Assembly: GCA_947087265.1 (NCBI GenBank)
Contig: CAMUBY010000005.1
Location: forward strand, 1-64,000
Direction of reading: 5' to 3'
Origin: an uncultured Clostridia bacterium
Lineage (GTDB): Bacteria > Bacillota > Clostridia > Christensenellales > Borkfalkiaceae
Length of the DNA: 64,000 bases
Part shown: positions 32,905 to 40,951 of the stretch, one piece after another
Numbering within the stretch: position 1 is the first letter of the stretch
Layout of the letters: every line of letters starts with the position of its first letter
Notes under the pieces: model-generated
What the model saw: the letters and a program-made list of their open reading frames with translations, nothing else
Database searches by the model: none
What the model was told of the DNA's origin: nothing
Translations under genes and position numbers: made by a program

Positions 32905-33279
32905 ATGAGTTTCGGAGAAATATTAAAAAGTTTAAGAGAAGAACGTGGTGTAACGCAAAGAGAGGTTGCAATATCTTGCGGTTTTACACCAACTTGTATT
33001 TGTCAATTAGAAAATGGCACAAGAAACCCCACTGGTTCTACTATTCGAGAACTTACAAAATATTTTGGTTGTTCTGCCGATTTTCTTTTAGAAATTAAAG
33101 ACGACTTCGGCAGCGCCCTGCTCTCCCCCACCGCGCCCGCGCTCTCGCCCGAAGAACAACGGCTCATCAACGCATACCACGGGTTAGAGCCGAAACTGCA
33201 AAATCTGTTATGGGATATGATTCACACATGGCAAAAAAATGCGGCGCAACCAAATAGCGCGCCGCAAAAAAAGGCATGA
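32905..33279 (+). CDS. XRE-family repressor 2
   Basis: 124 residues from ATG 32905, with CGGAGAT upstream; the longer open frame starts inside the leader repeat. Helix-turn-helix VTQREVAISCGFTPTCICQLEN, then YFGCSADFLLEIKDDFGSAL and a helical tail like repressor 1 (PTAPALSPEEQRLINAYHGLEP). Presumed ligand: the TTAGCA operators just upstream. Confidence 0.87.
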   Translation: MSFGEILKSLREERGVTQREVAISCGFTPTCICQLENGTRNPTGSTIRELTKYFGCSADFLLEIKDDFGSALLSPTAPALSPEEQRLINAYHGLEPKLQNLLWDMIHTWQKNAAQPNSAPQKKA

Positions 33280-33281
33280 AA

Positions 33282-33306
33282 AAACCGCCCTTTCGGGCGG
33301 TTTCTA
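33282..33306. terminator. Terminator between repressor 2 and toxin gene
   Basis: AAACCGCCC-TTTC-GGGCGGTTT hairpin with T tail, serving convergent genes. Confidence 0.85.
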
Positions 33307-33317
33307 ATTTCTGTCAT

Positions 33318-33689
33318 TCAGATTTCATGCACGCTCTTGATGAGCGAATCTTCGGGGAAATGCTTGCGGTTTCCCGTGATGAGCGCGGCGTTGCAGAACT
33401 TTGCAACCTCGAAAAACTTTTTATCCGCGTCATCGGCAAACGGCGTGTTTATCGGCGTCGGCGTAATCAGCAAACAATTCGTGCGAATGAAATTCATCAG
33501 ACCGACGACGAGCTCACGACGGAAGCCGAACTTCGGACGGTTCAAAACAAGTTCGTACTCCCTTAAAATTCTTTCGTCGCAACAGAGCGTAAACTCCCCG
33601 GCAAGATAGCGTTTGAATACCTCTGCCGGCTTTCCGTTCGGCGAAAGAATCGCCGAGATAATCACGTTCGTATCGAATACCACAAGCAC
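33318..33689 (-). CDS. PIN-domain toxin
   Basis: 123 residues, COG1569-type PIN nuclease: VVFDTNVIISAIL (first Asp), ILREYELVL (Glu), FADDADKKFFEVA (Asp pair) and ALITGNRKHF (TGN/D region). PIN toxins cleave RNA with Mg. Starts two bases after the antitoxin stop. Confidence 0.87.
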   Translation of the reverse strand: MLVVFDTNVIISAILSPNGKPAEVFKRYLAGEFTLCCDERILREYELVLNRPKFGFRRELVVGLMNFIRTNCLLITPTPINTPFADDADKKFFEVAKFCNAALITGNRKHFPEDSLIKSVHEI

Positions 33690-33691
33690 GA

Positions 33692-33973
33692 TTATTTCTC
33701 CTTTCGCGCCGCTTGAATTTCAGCCTCGATTTCTTCTTCCGTAAGTCCGTTCGGGAAATCGGTAAGCGCCTGCTTGCGCAGTTCCTCGAACGCCTTCCTT
33801 GCTCTCATCTGCTGCACCATGGCAAGCGCCATTTCAAAACTATCTTCCGTAACGCCGATGACGAGCGCAGTCGGCTTGCCGTTGTCGGTGATAATCGCGC
33901 TACCGTTCTCCGCAACCGTACTCATAACGCTCTTCGTGTTGTTACTGAGTTCTCTCATTCCGTAAAAATTCAT
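33692..33973 (-). CDS. Phd/YefM-family antitoxin
   Basis: 93 residues. The N-terminal DNA-binding part (GMRELSNNTKSVMSTVAENGSAIITDNGKPTALVIG) is typical of Phd/YefM, and the acidic C-terminal part should bind the PIN toxin. Likely autoregulated through the AATAG-TATATG-CTATT repeat overlapping its promoter. Confidence 0.88.
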   Translation of the reverse strand: MNFYGMRELSNNTKSVMSTVAENGSAIITDNGKPTALVIGVTEDSFEMALAMVQQMRARKAFEELRKQALTDFPNGLTEEEIEAEIQAARKEK

Positions 33974-34001
33974 AGTTTACCTCCATATGTCGTTTGATAA
34001 T

Positions 34002-34052
34002 AGTATATGCTATTGTTAAACACTTGTCAAGGGTTTTCAAAAAAGTTATAAT
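34002..34052. promoter_or_regulatory. Overlapping divergent promoters of antitoxin and integrase
   Basis: Minus: TTGACA (complement 34025-34030), 17-base spacer, TATACT (complement 34002-34007). Plus: TTGTCA (34024-34029), 17-base spacer, TATAAT (34047-34052). The two -35 boxes share five bases, so the promoters should compete. Confidence 0.82.
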
Positions 34053-34079
34053 TCCCCTCCATACTTAAAGGAGGAAATT

Positions 34080-35405
34080 ATGAGAAACGAAGAACAAATC
34101 AGACAAAAAACGCACACCGCTTGGATATTGCTTACGGAAGTATTGCAACTACTCCCGGAAGCAGACGAAGAGCCGCAACTTCCTGAGAACGAATACCGCA
34201 ACGGAAACTTAGTGTTTCCAACGGATTACGTTCGAAGGCGACGCGCATGGAAAGAACGGCAGGAGCAACAAGGCAGTTACGCTGCCGATGAACGCGCTTT
34301 ACCGAAAAACAAAGTCGATACTTTGGCTACTTCCGAAAAGGAGAACCAAATGAAAATTATGATTGAAGTGCCGGGCATTTCTATCAATTCAAAGCCGCGC
34401 AAAGACGGACGCTATCAGGGCTACGCCGTGCGCGATGGAGAAAAACGATACTTCTACGGCAGAACGTACGCGGAGGTTGAACGTAAAATCGCGCAGTTCT
34501 GGAAGGAGGGAAACGCTCAAAAAAAAGAAAAACAAAAAAACTCCCCTACGTTCGGAGAGTACACGGAAAAATGGATTTGTCTTTACAAGGCGCCGAAACT
34601 CAAACCGTCATCGTTGGAATCGGTGCGCTCCTCTTTGAAGTTTGCACTGCAACGGTTTTCGGAAAAGCGGCTTGCCGCAATCACTTCGGACGATTTACAG
34701 GAAATGCTGCTTGAAATGACGGGCGGCAGAATCCGCCAACAGTGTCAATCGAATCTGAATCAGATTTTCCGAAAAGCATTTCTGCAAGGGATTATCAAAC
34801 GCAATCCGTGCGAAGCGGTAGAGTTGCAAGTTCACAGATACGAAAAGAAACACGCGCTCACCATATCGGAAGTTACGGTTTTTCTTGCCGAAACGGCAAA
34901 CTCGAAATATTCTCTGCTCTATCGGCTTGTTTTAGCAACGGGCTTGCGTATCGGCGAGGCGCTTGCGCTCCTTCGCTCTGACGTCGATTTTGTGAATCAT
35001 ACCGTAACGGTATCAAAGAACGTCATTTTCCTCGGCGGCGAGCGTATCGAGCAAGACTGCCCGAAAACGGAAGCGGCGAACCGCACACTCCCCATTTCCG
35101 AAAGCCTTTGCGCCGAACTTGCGGAAATCGAAACCGATACTTTATTCCCCTTCTCGTACAACTCGATACGGCTCTTCACGGCTCGAACAGCGAAGAAATT
35201 AAAATTGAGCGTATCGCTGCACATTCTCCGACACACTTACGCGACAAGGTTGGAAGAAGCAGGAATACCGCCGAAAATCAAGCAGTACCTTATGGGGCAT
35301 GCTTCGTTACATATGACGCAGGACGTCTATACGGATACCCAACAGGAATACGTTGAAAGCGTTTCGGAGAAGATTCGGCGGTTATTTGAACCCGATAAAT
35401 CTTGA
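34080..35405 (+). CDS. int: Tyrosine integrase of the prophage
   Basis: 441 residues. An extra N-terminal segment (about 1-95), an AP2-like arm-binding region (GRYQGYAVRDGEKRYFYGRT, about 110-130), a core-binding SAM-like domain (155-250) and the catalytic domain: Arg290 (TGLRIGEA), Lys329, HILRH at 381-385 (His381, Arg384), His407 (MGHAS) and Tyr417. AAGGAGG ribosome site. Lies next to the tRNA-Val att site it should use. Confidence 0.95.
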   Translation: MRNEEQIRQKTHTAWILLTEVLQLLPEADEEPQLPENEYRNGNLVFPTDYVRRRRAWKERQEQQGSYAADERALPKNKVDTLATSEKENQMKIMIEVPGISINSKPRKDGRYQGYAVRDGEKRYFYGRTYAEVERKIAQFWKEGNAQKKEKQKNSPTFGEYTEKWICLYKAPKLKPSSLESVRSSLKFALQRFSEKRLAAITSDDLQEMLLEMTGGRIRQQCQSNLNQIFRKAFLQGIIKRNPCEAVELQVHRYEKKHALTISEVTVFLAETANSKYSLLYRLVLATGLRIGEALALLRSDVDFVNHTVTVSKNVIFLGGERIEQDCPKTEAANRTLPISESLCAELAEIETDTLFPFSYNSIRLFTARTAKKLKLSVSLHILRHTYATRLEEAGIPPKIKQYLMGHASLHMTQDVYTDTQQEYVESVSEKIRRLFEPDKS

Positions 35406-35481
35406 TTTGACACTAAATTTGACACTAAATCGGGGTGAGTTTCGCTAAATTCGCATTCCAAAATCGTTTTGAAAGCAAAAC

Positions 35482-35524
35482 AAAACCCCATATATCGGCG
35501 TTATCGCACGATATACAGGGTTTT
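35482..35524 (-). terminator. Prophage-supplied terminator of tRNA-Val
   Basis: AACCCTGTATATCG pairs with CGATATATGGGGTT, then a T-rich tail on the minus strand. The chromosomal counterpart remains at 18856-18899. Confidence 0.75.
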
Positions 35525-35571
35525 TGGTGGGGACGACAGAACTCGAATCTGTGACCTTTTGCATGTCAAGC
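35525..35571. repeat. attR: 47-bp core shared with attL
   Basis: Identical to 18900-18946. Lies within intact tRNA-Val. Confidence 0.93.
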
Positions 35572-35601
35572 AAACGCTCTAACCAACTGAGCTACGCCCC
35601 C
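35525..35601 (-). tRNA. tRNA-Val(GAC), CCA encoded
   Basis: Acceptor GGGGGCG pairs with CGTCCCC (one G-U), A, CCA. Anticodon stem TTTGC/GCAAA, loop TTGACAT, anticodon GAC. 77 nt. The 3' part comes from the prophage. Confidence 0.95.
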
Positions 35602-35855
35602 GTCTACAATGATACTATCATAACCGAATCAGAAAAATGTGTCAAGCATTCTACCGCAAATTTTCAAACTTTTTCTTGAAACAAGTTAAAATCAGATTAG
35701 TTGATAGCAAAAATCCGAGCTGTTAAATGCCCGGATTTTAGTTGGTGCACCGCAAGGCTATAAAAAAGAACATAGTAATATTGCAGGTGAATAGACTTGA
35801 ATATTATTGCCAAGTGGAATTGCCGCTATCGGACTACAAACTTTACGGCAAGCAA
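35602..35855. other. Intergenic stretch between tRNA-Val and element 2
   Basis: No gene seen. Contains a terminator-like hairpin (AAAATCCG/CGGATTTT, 35710-35739). The left boundary of element 2 probably falls near here but cannot be fixed. Confidence 0.4.
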
Positions 35856-36035
35856 TTAGCCGCGAGGAGTTGACGGCTCGTCGGTTTTCTTTTCGGCAAG
35901 GGCTGTCATTGCGCTTTTGTAAATGCGCTTTGACAGCCTTTTTGCTTGCTCGTTATCGGGCGGCAGTTCCGCATATATATTCTTTTCTTTATCGTTGAAA
36001 TAAATGACGGTTAAGCCGTTCGGTATTTTATTCAT
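35856..36035 (-). CDS. Small hypothetical protein of element 2
   Basis: 59 residues (starts MNKIPNGLTVIYFNDKEKN), AAGGAGTATTTATT before the ATG. Basic, helical second half. Family not recognised; position matches the small ORF at 2092 in element 1. Confidence 0.55.
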   Translation of the reverse strand: MNKIPNGLTVIYFNDKEKNIYAELPPDNEQAKRLSKRIYKSAMTALAEKKTDEPSTPRG

Positions 36036-36115
36036 AATAAATACTCCTTAATGATTTTCCCACCCATACCCACCCAGCGGAGGTATTATATAAATGCTTA
36101 ATTCTTGCAACGCAG

Positions 36116-36226
36116 TGCCATAAGGGTAATAGTAACCATATGGCATACGGGGCGGCTGTCGCCGCCCCGTGTAATGCCCTATTTATGTTACACGTTACGG
36201 GGTGGCGTGGTAATACTATACGCCAC
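36116..36226. repeat. Hairpin array related to 1971-2087 (element 2)
   Basis: TGCCATA stem with GGGTAATAGTAACC-type loop (36116-36145), GC stem ACGGGGCGG with loop CTGTCG (36147-36170) and GTGGCGT stem with loop GGTAATACTA (36202-36226). A fourth partial copy (GTGCCAATAAGGTAACAGTA) lies near 36260. No gene in 36036-36349. Confidence 0.75.
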
Positions 36227-36349
36227 CCATTATATTGATTTTATGCTCCGCGTTCCGTAGTGCCAATAAGGTAACAGTAGCGAAAAACGCTAAATCTGTT
36301 ACAGTGTTACAGGGTGAATATAAAGAATTATATAGTAATTCATTATGTG

Positions 36350-36748
36350 TCATAGATATTTCCTTAAATGCTTGTATACCGTTTTCATTTGTTGCGATAC
36401 CGCCGAATGCGACAAGCCTTGTTCGCGTGCTATCGCGCGCAAAGACATTTCTTGATAAAATGCTTTATGTATAAGTTTTCGCCGTTTAACCGTCAACCTT
36501 GACATTGCTTTATGTACGCTTGCAACGGTTTCGTTCCGTATGCAGATGTCAAGCGGGTTTTCGGTGCGCTTGTCCTCGAAGTCAATTCCCATTTCGGTAA
36601 AATAACTTAAAGAAACATTATGCTTTGCCTCTCGCCAATGTAGCCGCTTTTCTTGTTGCAATAAATATAAATGCACTTCGTAAATATCGTCCGTAACCTC
36701 GACTGCGCTTGTTGTGCCGTCGCAAAATTTGTATTGAATTATATTCAT
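36350..36748 (-). CDS. Sigma-70 region 4-like protein of the element
   Basis: 132 residues. The C-terminal half is a sigma-70 region 4 helix-turn-helix (LTVKRRKLIHKAFYQEMSLR, AIAREQGLSHSAVSQQMKT). The N-terminal half matches small sigma-like proteins seen in Tn916-type and related elements. No region 2, so probably an element regulator rather than a full sigma factor. Confidence 0.82.
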   Translation of the reverse strand: MNIIQYKFCDGTTSAVEVTDDIYEVHLYLLQQEKRLHWREAKHNVSLSYFTEMGIDFEDKRTENPLDICIRNETVASVHKAMSRLTVKRRKLIHKAFYQEMSLRAIAREQGLSHSAVSQQMKTVYKHLRKYL

Positions 36749-36815
36749 TAAAATACCTCTACCTATAAGAAGAAAGGCGGGCGTTTGGTAAGGTTTTTTA
36801 ATGAAAAAATAAAAC

Positions 36816-36855
36816 GCCCGACAAATGTTTGAATTAAATCAAATATTTGTCGGGC
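36816..36855. terminator. Long inverted repeat upstream of the sigma-like gene
   Basis: GCCCGACAAATGTTTGA pairs with TCAAATATTTGTCGGGC (one mismatch) over a 6-base loop. Bidirectional terminator-like. Confidence 0.6.
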
Positions 36856-36982
36856 ATTTACTCTGTCGCAGAGAGTTATTGCCTCTTTAACAAATGACAG
36901 CCGTAAACGGGCGTGCGCTTATAGCCCCGTATAGTTTGTAATGGGTATGTAGTGCACTTGCTATGAGGTGTTGAAAAATAAA

Positions 36983-37053
36983 AAAAGAATTGAGTGTTGC
37001 ATATTCGCTCCCGAAAATAAATTTGTCTTTACTTTCGTACACTCAATTCTTTT
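36983..37053. repeat. 15-bp perfect inverted repeat
   Basis: AAAAGAATTGAGTGT (36983-36997) and its exact complement (37039-37053) with a 41-base loop, followed by T on the minus strand. Probable terminator of the cargo operon. Confidence 0.6.
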
Positions 37054-37077
37054 ATCTGATATTTAGTTTTTCTGTTT

Positions 37078-37239
37078 TTATGTTTTATCTGCCAATATTT
37101 TTTGAATAAGTATTTTTCCGTCCTTGATTTCGATAAGCATTTTTGCTTTGCATTTCGGACAGTATATTTCAATTTGCGAGCCGTCGCTTGCTTTTAACAA
37201 TTTGTACCCACAGTCGGGGCATACCGTGTAATATGTCAT
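37078..37239 (-). CDS. Cysteine-rich KTR-type zinc-ribbon protein
   Basis: 53 residues: CPDCGYK, then YCPKCKAKMLIEI, a two-CxxC zinc ribbon typical of cysteine-rich KTR domain proteins found in conjugative and integrative elements. ATGA-coupled to the stop of the nitroreductase gene. Confidence 0.75.
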   Translation of the reverse strand: MTYYTVCPDCGYKLLKASDGSQIEIYCPKCKAKMLIEIKDGKILIQKILADKT

Positions 37240-38345
37240 TTTACGACCTCTATGTAGTCGGATAGGTTACGGCGCAGTCCTAAATTATTGCTGTATTCGT
37301 CCACATAACCAAGTCGTAATATCATTTGCACGGGAGCGGTTACACCTAAATCTTTTTGAATTGAATTTGAAAACGGTTGCGTTTCAAGCGCGGCGGAAAG
37401 CGGTTGCACGGCTATATTATTTTCGGCACAGTTAAACCAAAATGCTTGTGTAATTCTGCCCGTATTGATAAGTTCGGGAAAAGTGTTTCCACCCGTTATA
37501 ATAGCAAATGCGCCGCAATTATTTACTTGCTTTTTGGCGGTGTCTATGCCTTGTTGTGCAAATTTATCGCCTTTTGCGCTTTCGCGTGAGGTAGTCCAAT
37601 AATAAAAAGTTTTTACTATTCCTTTTAAGCCTATCATTTCGGCAGTGATACCGTCTAATTTTTCGCTTGCCTCTTTATCGGAAAACCGCAACCACTCGGC
37701 TAATTCGTTACGGTAATTTTGGTCGGCAGATTGCAGCGTTACCGCGTCGAGCGTTGCTTGTTTCAAATATGCAAAATTTTCCTCGCCGTTCTGATAGATA
37801 TGCAAACCGTTGTATTTTTCAAGAAAAGCGTTTGCAGTAGTATCATTTATTTTTTTGGTGGAATAGGCAGATTTATCGGTATGGCGTTTGTCGATTAAAT
37901 TCAGTTTATCTTTATTCACGATAGACTGAACTTTACTGTATGTTAATTCGACGGTGTTTTCATTGCATATAATTTGCGTTTCATACCCGTAGGCACTAAA
38001 TGCCGTATTCATTGTTTCTATGTAACAGCCAAGCGATATATAAGCCTCGCGTTTAGTCGCATCAACAACGGCAAGCGTTCTTTTATCGTCAACCGTTATT
38101 TGCAACTTGTTTTCATCGGGGTGCAATTTTAGCGTCCAAGCCTGTGAATTATGCGAGTTTGCAGAGATAGAAGAATACCACAAAATATCTTGTATTTCCT
38201 CACTTACACCTTCGAGGTAACGCGACGGACTAACTTTTAACCGCTTACCCATAACAGCCGCAGTAATCAATATGGCGGATAAAGCGATAATAACCGCACC
38301 TAAAATTGAAAACACAGTAATCATAATTTTCTTTTTCCTTGTCAT
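37236..38345 (-). CDS. Acg-family FMN-binding nitroreductase-like protein
   Basis: 369 residues. N-terminal hydrophobic segment (about 6-33), then the Acg/nitroreductase pattern: ILWYSSISANSHNSQAWTLKLHPDENKL, TKREAYISLGCYIETMNTAF, and a late NTFPELINTGRITQAFWFNCAENNIAVQPLSAA. Family members bind FMN; an exported or membrane-tethered position is suggested by the N-terminus. Ten bases after tetR, likely its target. Confidence 0.85.
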   Translation of the reverse strand: MTRKKKIMITVFSILGAVIIALSAILITAAVMGKRLKVSPSRYLEGVSEEIQDILWYSSISANSHNSQAWTLKLHPDENKLQITVDDKRTLAVVDATKREAYISLGCYIETMNTAFSAYGYETQIICNENTVELTYSKVQSIVNKDKLNLIDKRHTDKSAYSTKKINDTTANAFLEKYNGLHIYQNGEENFAYLKQATLDAVTLQSADQNYRNELAEWLRFSDKEASEKLDGITAEMIGLKGIVKTFYYWTTSRESAKGDKFAQQGIDTAKKQVNNCGAFAIITGGNTFPELINTGRITQAFWFNCAENNIAVQPLSAALETQPFSNSIQKDLGVTAPVQMILRLGYVDEYSNNLGLRRNLSDYIEVVK

Positions 38346-38355
38346 TGTTTTTTCC

Positions 38356-38979
38356 TCATTTCAAAGAGAGTAACAGTCTTTCAAAACAAAAGCCGCTAAA
38401 ATCGTTTTCGTTCAGTTTTAGAATTTTTATATAGTCCTTTTTCAATAAAGACATTCTGATAATGCCCGATAAAGAACTCCACAGATAAAGAATAACGGCG
38501 GCGTTTTCAAGGTCATTATTTATGATATTTTCGTCTTTGCCTTTTTGAATAAGTTGCTCGATAGTACCGGTTAATTCTTCGCCGCGCTCATATAATTCTT
38601 TATAGATTTTCGGCGTTTCCGAATTAGATATATCGACATTTATTTTTCCGATTAAGCCCTCGAAATAAAGCGGGTAGCGAACGGCAAGCCAAAAAACAAA
38701 CTCACAGATTTTTTTATAGGTATCTATAAACGGTAATTCTTTGGTTGCAATAGAATTTACTTGCTTTGTGATTTTTTGCATAAAGTCCAAAACAAGCGCA
38801 AAATAGACCTCGTTTTTATCTTTGAAATAGCCGTATAAAGTAGGCTTGCTATAACCCGCTTCAACGGCTATCATATCCATTGTCGTTTTTTCAATGCCGT
38901 TTTGCGTAAATAGTTTATCTGCCGCTTCGAGTATGTTTTTGCGATTAAATGAAATAGTCCTTTCTGTGCGTGTATTCAT
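38356..38979 (-). CDS. TetR/AcrR-family repressor
   Basis: 207 residues from ATG 38979, with AAGGAGATTT; the longer frame uses TTG. N-terminal TetR helix-turn-helix (TTMDMIAVEAGYSKPTLYGYFKDKNEVYF). Probably represses itself and the nitroreductase through ACTA-TTAGT-type sites just downstream of the promoter at 39014. Confidence 0.9.
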   Translation of the reverse strand: MNTRTERTISFNRKNILEAADKLFTQNGIEKTTMDMIAVEAGYSKPTLYGYFKDKNEVYFALVLDFMQKITKQVNSIATKELPFIDTYKKICEFVFWLAVRYPLYFEGLIGKINVDISNSETPKIYKELYERGEELTGTIEQLIQKGKDENIINNDLENAAVILYLWSSLSGIIRMSLLKKDYIKILKLNENDFSGFCFERLLLSLK

Positions 38980-39013
38980 AAGCAAATCTCCTTGACTTTT
39001 TACTAATAGTTAA

Positions 39014-39042
39014 ATTATAATACTTGCAGTAAAGTTTGTCAA
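39014..39042 (-). promoter_or_regulatory. TetR operon promoter with palindromic operator
   Basis: TTGACA (complement 39037-39042), 17-base spacer, TATAAT (complement 39014-39019). TTAACTATTAGTAA overlaps the start region. Confidence 0.85.
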
Positions 39043-39114
39043 GCGGTTTTGAGAAATAACCGAAACACATTGAACAAACTTTCGCGGTAATCGAGGCTAT
39101 GAGTACCACCTCTG

Positions 39115-39265
39115 CGGAAAACAGTCAAGGGCGGCTATTTATCTCCCGTCAGGCATAAAACGCCGCCGCGCGGGGCGCGGTTAAAACCCTTGACAGTTTT
39201 CCGTTATCGGCGGGGTGTGCTAATTAAGAGGCGATTAAGCATAATCGCCTTAAAAAATTAAGGCG
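39115..39265 (+). promoter_or_regulatory. Structured leader before recombinase 2
   Basis: A 17-base inverted repeat (39115-39131 with 39187-39203, one mismatch) encloses a GC-rich 55-base loop. It is followed by two perfect hairpins sharing four bases: GGCGATTA/TAATCGCC (39230-39249) and CGCCTTAA/TTAAGGCG (39246-39265). They cannot form together. AAAGGAG follows at 39290. Confidence 0.62.
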
Positions 39266-39304
39266 CAGTCCACACATAAAGACCGCGCAAAGGAGCAAAT
39301 CACA

Positions 39305-40918
39305 ATGAAAAATGCAGTTATCTATGCCCGTTTCAGCTCACACGCACAAAACGAGCAAAGTATTGAGGGACAGTTAGCCGAGTGCTACAATTTCGCACAG
39401 CGCAACGATTTACGAATTACGCACGAGTACATAGACCGCGCCTTGACGGGAACGACGGACAAACGCCCCGAATTTTTACAAATGATTGAGGACAGTAAAC
39501 GCAAAAGCTTTACCTATGTGCTTGTCTATCAATTAGACCGTGTCGACCGTAATAGGTATGACAGCGCGACCTATAAAGCCAAATTAAAGAAAAACGGCGT
39601 TCGCGTACTCTCGGCAAAAGAGAATATCACGGACGACGCAAGCGGCATACTCATTGAAGGCGTACTTGAAAGTATGGCGGAATACTATTCCGCCGAACTG
39701 TCGCAAAAGGTAAAGCGCGGTATTGCTATGTCGGCGGCAAAGTGCAAGTTTTTCGGCGGCGCGGTTGCACTCGGTTATAAGATAGACAGCGAGAAAAACT
39801 ATGTCATTGACGAGGAAAAAGCGCCCATTGTGCGGCAAATGTTTGAAATGCTTGCAAACGGACATACATACGCCGATATTGCCCGTCATCTGAACGAGCG
39901 CGGAATTAAGACATCAACGGGCGCACAGTGGAACAAAAACAGTTTTCAAAGCATATTCAGCAACCGCCGCTATTTGGGCAAATATATTTATCAAGGCAAA
40001 GAAACGGACGGCGGCATACCGCAACTTATCGATGACGACCTTTTTGAAGAAGTGCAAAGAGTTTTGGCAAAGTACGCCGCCGCACCGTCAAGAGGTAAGG
40101 CGAAAGTCGAATACATTTTGAGCGAAAAATTGATATGCGGACACTGCGGCAACAAAATAACGGGAATAAGCGGCACAAGCCACAATAAGACGATATACAA
40201 TTACTATAAGTGCGTAGGCGTAAGTAAATGCGGTTGCCGCAAGAGAGCGGTGTGCAAGCAAGATTTAGAGGACGAGGTTATAACGGCTATCACGGGCGAC
40301 GGCTCGGAGCGGAACAAGTACGGCGTTCTAACCGACGAATTTATTGACAGCGTAGCCGCCGAAACCTATCTACTGATACAAGCCGAACGCAACGACAGCG
40401 AGATAAAACGGCTTGAAAGCCTTATTGCGGAAAATCAAAAGGCAATAAACAACCTAATGCAAGCCCTTATGCACGGCAAGGCGACGGACATTATTCTATC
40501 GCAAATTGAAAAGTTAGAGAACGAAAACGCCGAAATCAATAACACCATTGCGGCGCAAAAGGCGGTGCAGATAAATTACAGTTACGCAGACATAAGGCAA
40601 TGGCTTTTACATTTCCGCACGCTCGACTATACCAAGATTAAACACCGCAAGGACTTGATAGACATTTTTATTTATCGCATAGTGTTATACGACGATAAAA
40701 TGAAAATCTTATTTCACTTGAAAGGCGGACAGAAAGAAGAACTTATTTTGAACTTGATTTTTCCCGATTACCCCGACGGGAGCAACGACGAAAACGGAAA
40801 CGAGGACAAAGAAAAAGAAACCGATAATTCGGTTTCTCAATCTCGCAGTGGTTCGTATACCCCTGCTATGGTGCGGACGAAGGGACTCGAACCCCCATGG
40901 TCTCCCACAGGAACCTGA
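39305..40918 (+). CDS. Large serine recombinase (element 2), 3' end inside tRNA-Leu
   Basis: 537 residues. Resolvase domain with YARFSS and EQSIEGQL, recombinase domain (about 155-260), zinc ribbon CGHCGNK...CxCRKR, coiled coil (350-420). The final about 16 residues (VRTKGLEPPWSPTGT and stop) are the antisense of tRNA-Leu, so the natural C-terminus was probably changed at integration. Related to the recombinase at 140. Confidence 0.92.
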   Translation: MKNAVIYARFSSHAQNEQSIEGQLAECYNFAQRNDLRITHEYIDRALTGTTDKRPEFLQMIEDSKRKSFTYVLVYQLDRVDRNRYDSATYKAKLKKNGVRVLSAKENITDDASGILIEGVLESMAEYYSAELSQKVKRGIAMSAAKCKFFGGAVALGYKIDSEKNYVIDEEKAPIVRQMFEMLANGHTYADIARHLNERGIKTSTGAQWNKNSFQSIFSNRRYLGKYIYQGKETDGGIPQLIDDDLFEEVQRVLAKYAAAPSRGKAKVEYILSEKLICGHCGNKITGISGTSHNKTIYNYYKCVGVSKCGCRKRAVCKQDLEDEVITAITGDGSERNKYGVLTDEFIDSVAAETYLLIQAERNDSEIKRLESLIAENQKAINNLMQALMHGKATDIILSQIEKLENENAEINNTIAAQKAVQINYSYADIRQWLLHFRTLDYTKIKHRKDLIDIFIYRIVLYDDKMKILFHLKGGQKEELILNLIFPDYPDGSNDENGNEDKEKETDNSVSQSRSGSYTPAMVRTKGLEPPWSPTGT

Positions 40919-40951
40919 AACCTGCGCGTCTGCCAATTTCGCCACGTCCGC
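40869..40951 (-). tRNA. tRNA-Leu(CAG), CCA encoded
   Basis: Acceptor GCGGACG/CGTCCGC, A, CCA. Anticodon loop TTCAGGT (anticodon CAG). Long variable arm; T-loop GTTCGAGTC. The 5' end directly follows the stop codon of the gene at 40952. Confidence 0.95.

Larger units (their letters stand above)
18900..35571. mobile_element. Inovirus-like prophage integrated in tRNA-Val(GAC)
   Basis: 16.7 kb between 47-bp direct repeats. The tyrosine integrase lies next to the intact tRNA, as usual for tRNA-targeting elements, and the element supplies a new tRNA 3' end. Contents: replication initiator, Zot-type ATPase, two large exported proteins, many small ORFs, an ASCH protein, two XRE repressors, PIN/Phd genes and integrase. 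Zot plus exported proteins suggests filamentous phage. No tail, capsid, terminase or lysis genes are visible. The size is large for an inovirus, so a composite or a cryptic element is possible. Confidence 0.88.
35856..40918. mobile_element. Element 2: serine-recombinase element beside tRNA-Leu(CAG)
   Basis: A roughly 5-kb unit with a serine recombinase at its right edge, a sigma-like protein, a zinc ribbon, and a TetR/nitroreductase cargo pair. It shares hairpin arrays and recombinase type with element 1. Exact ends not determined. Confidence 0.7.
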
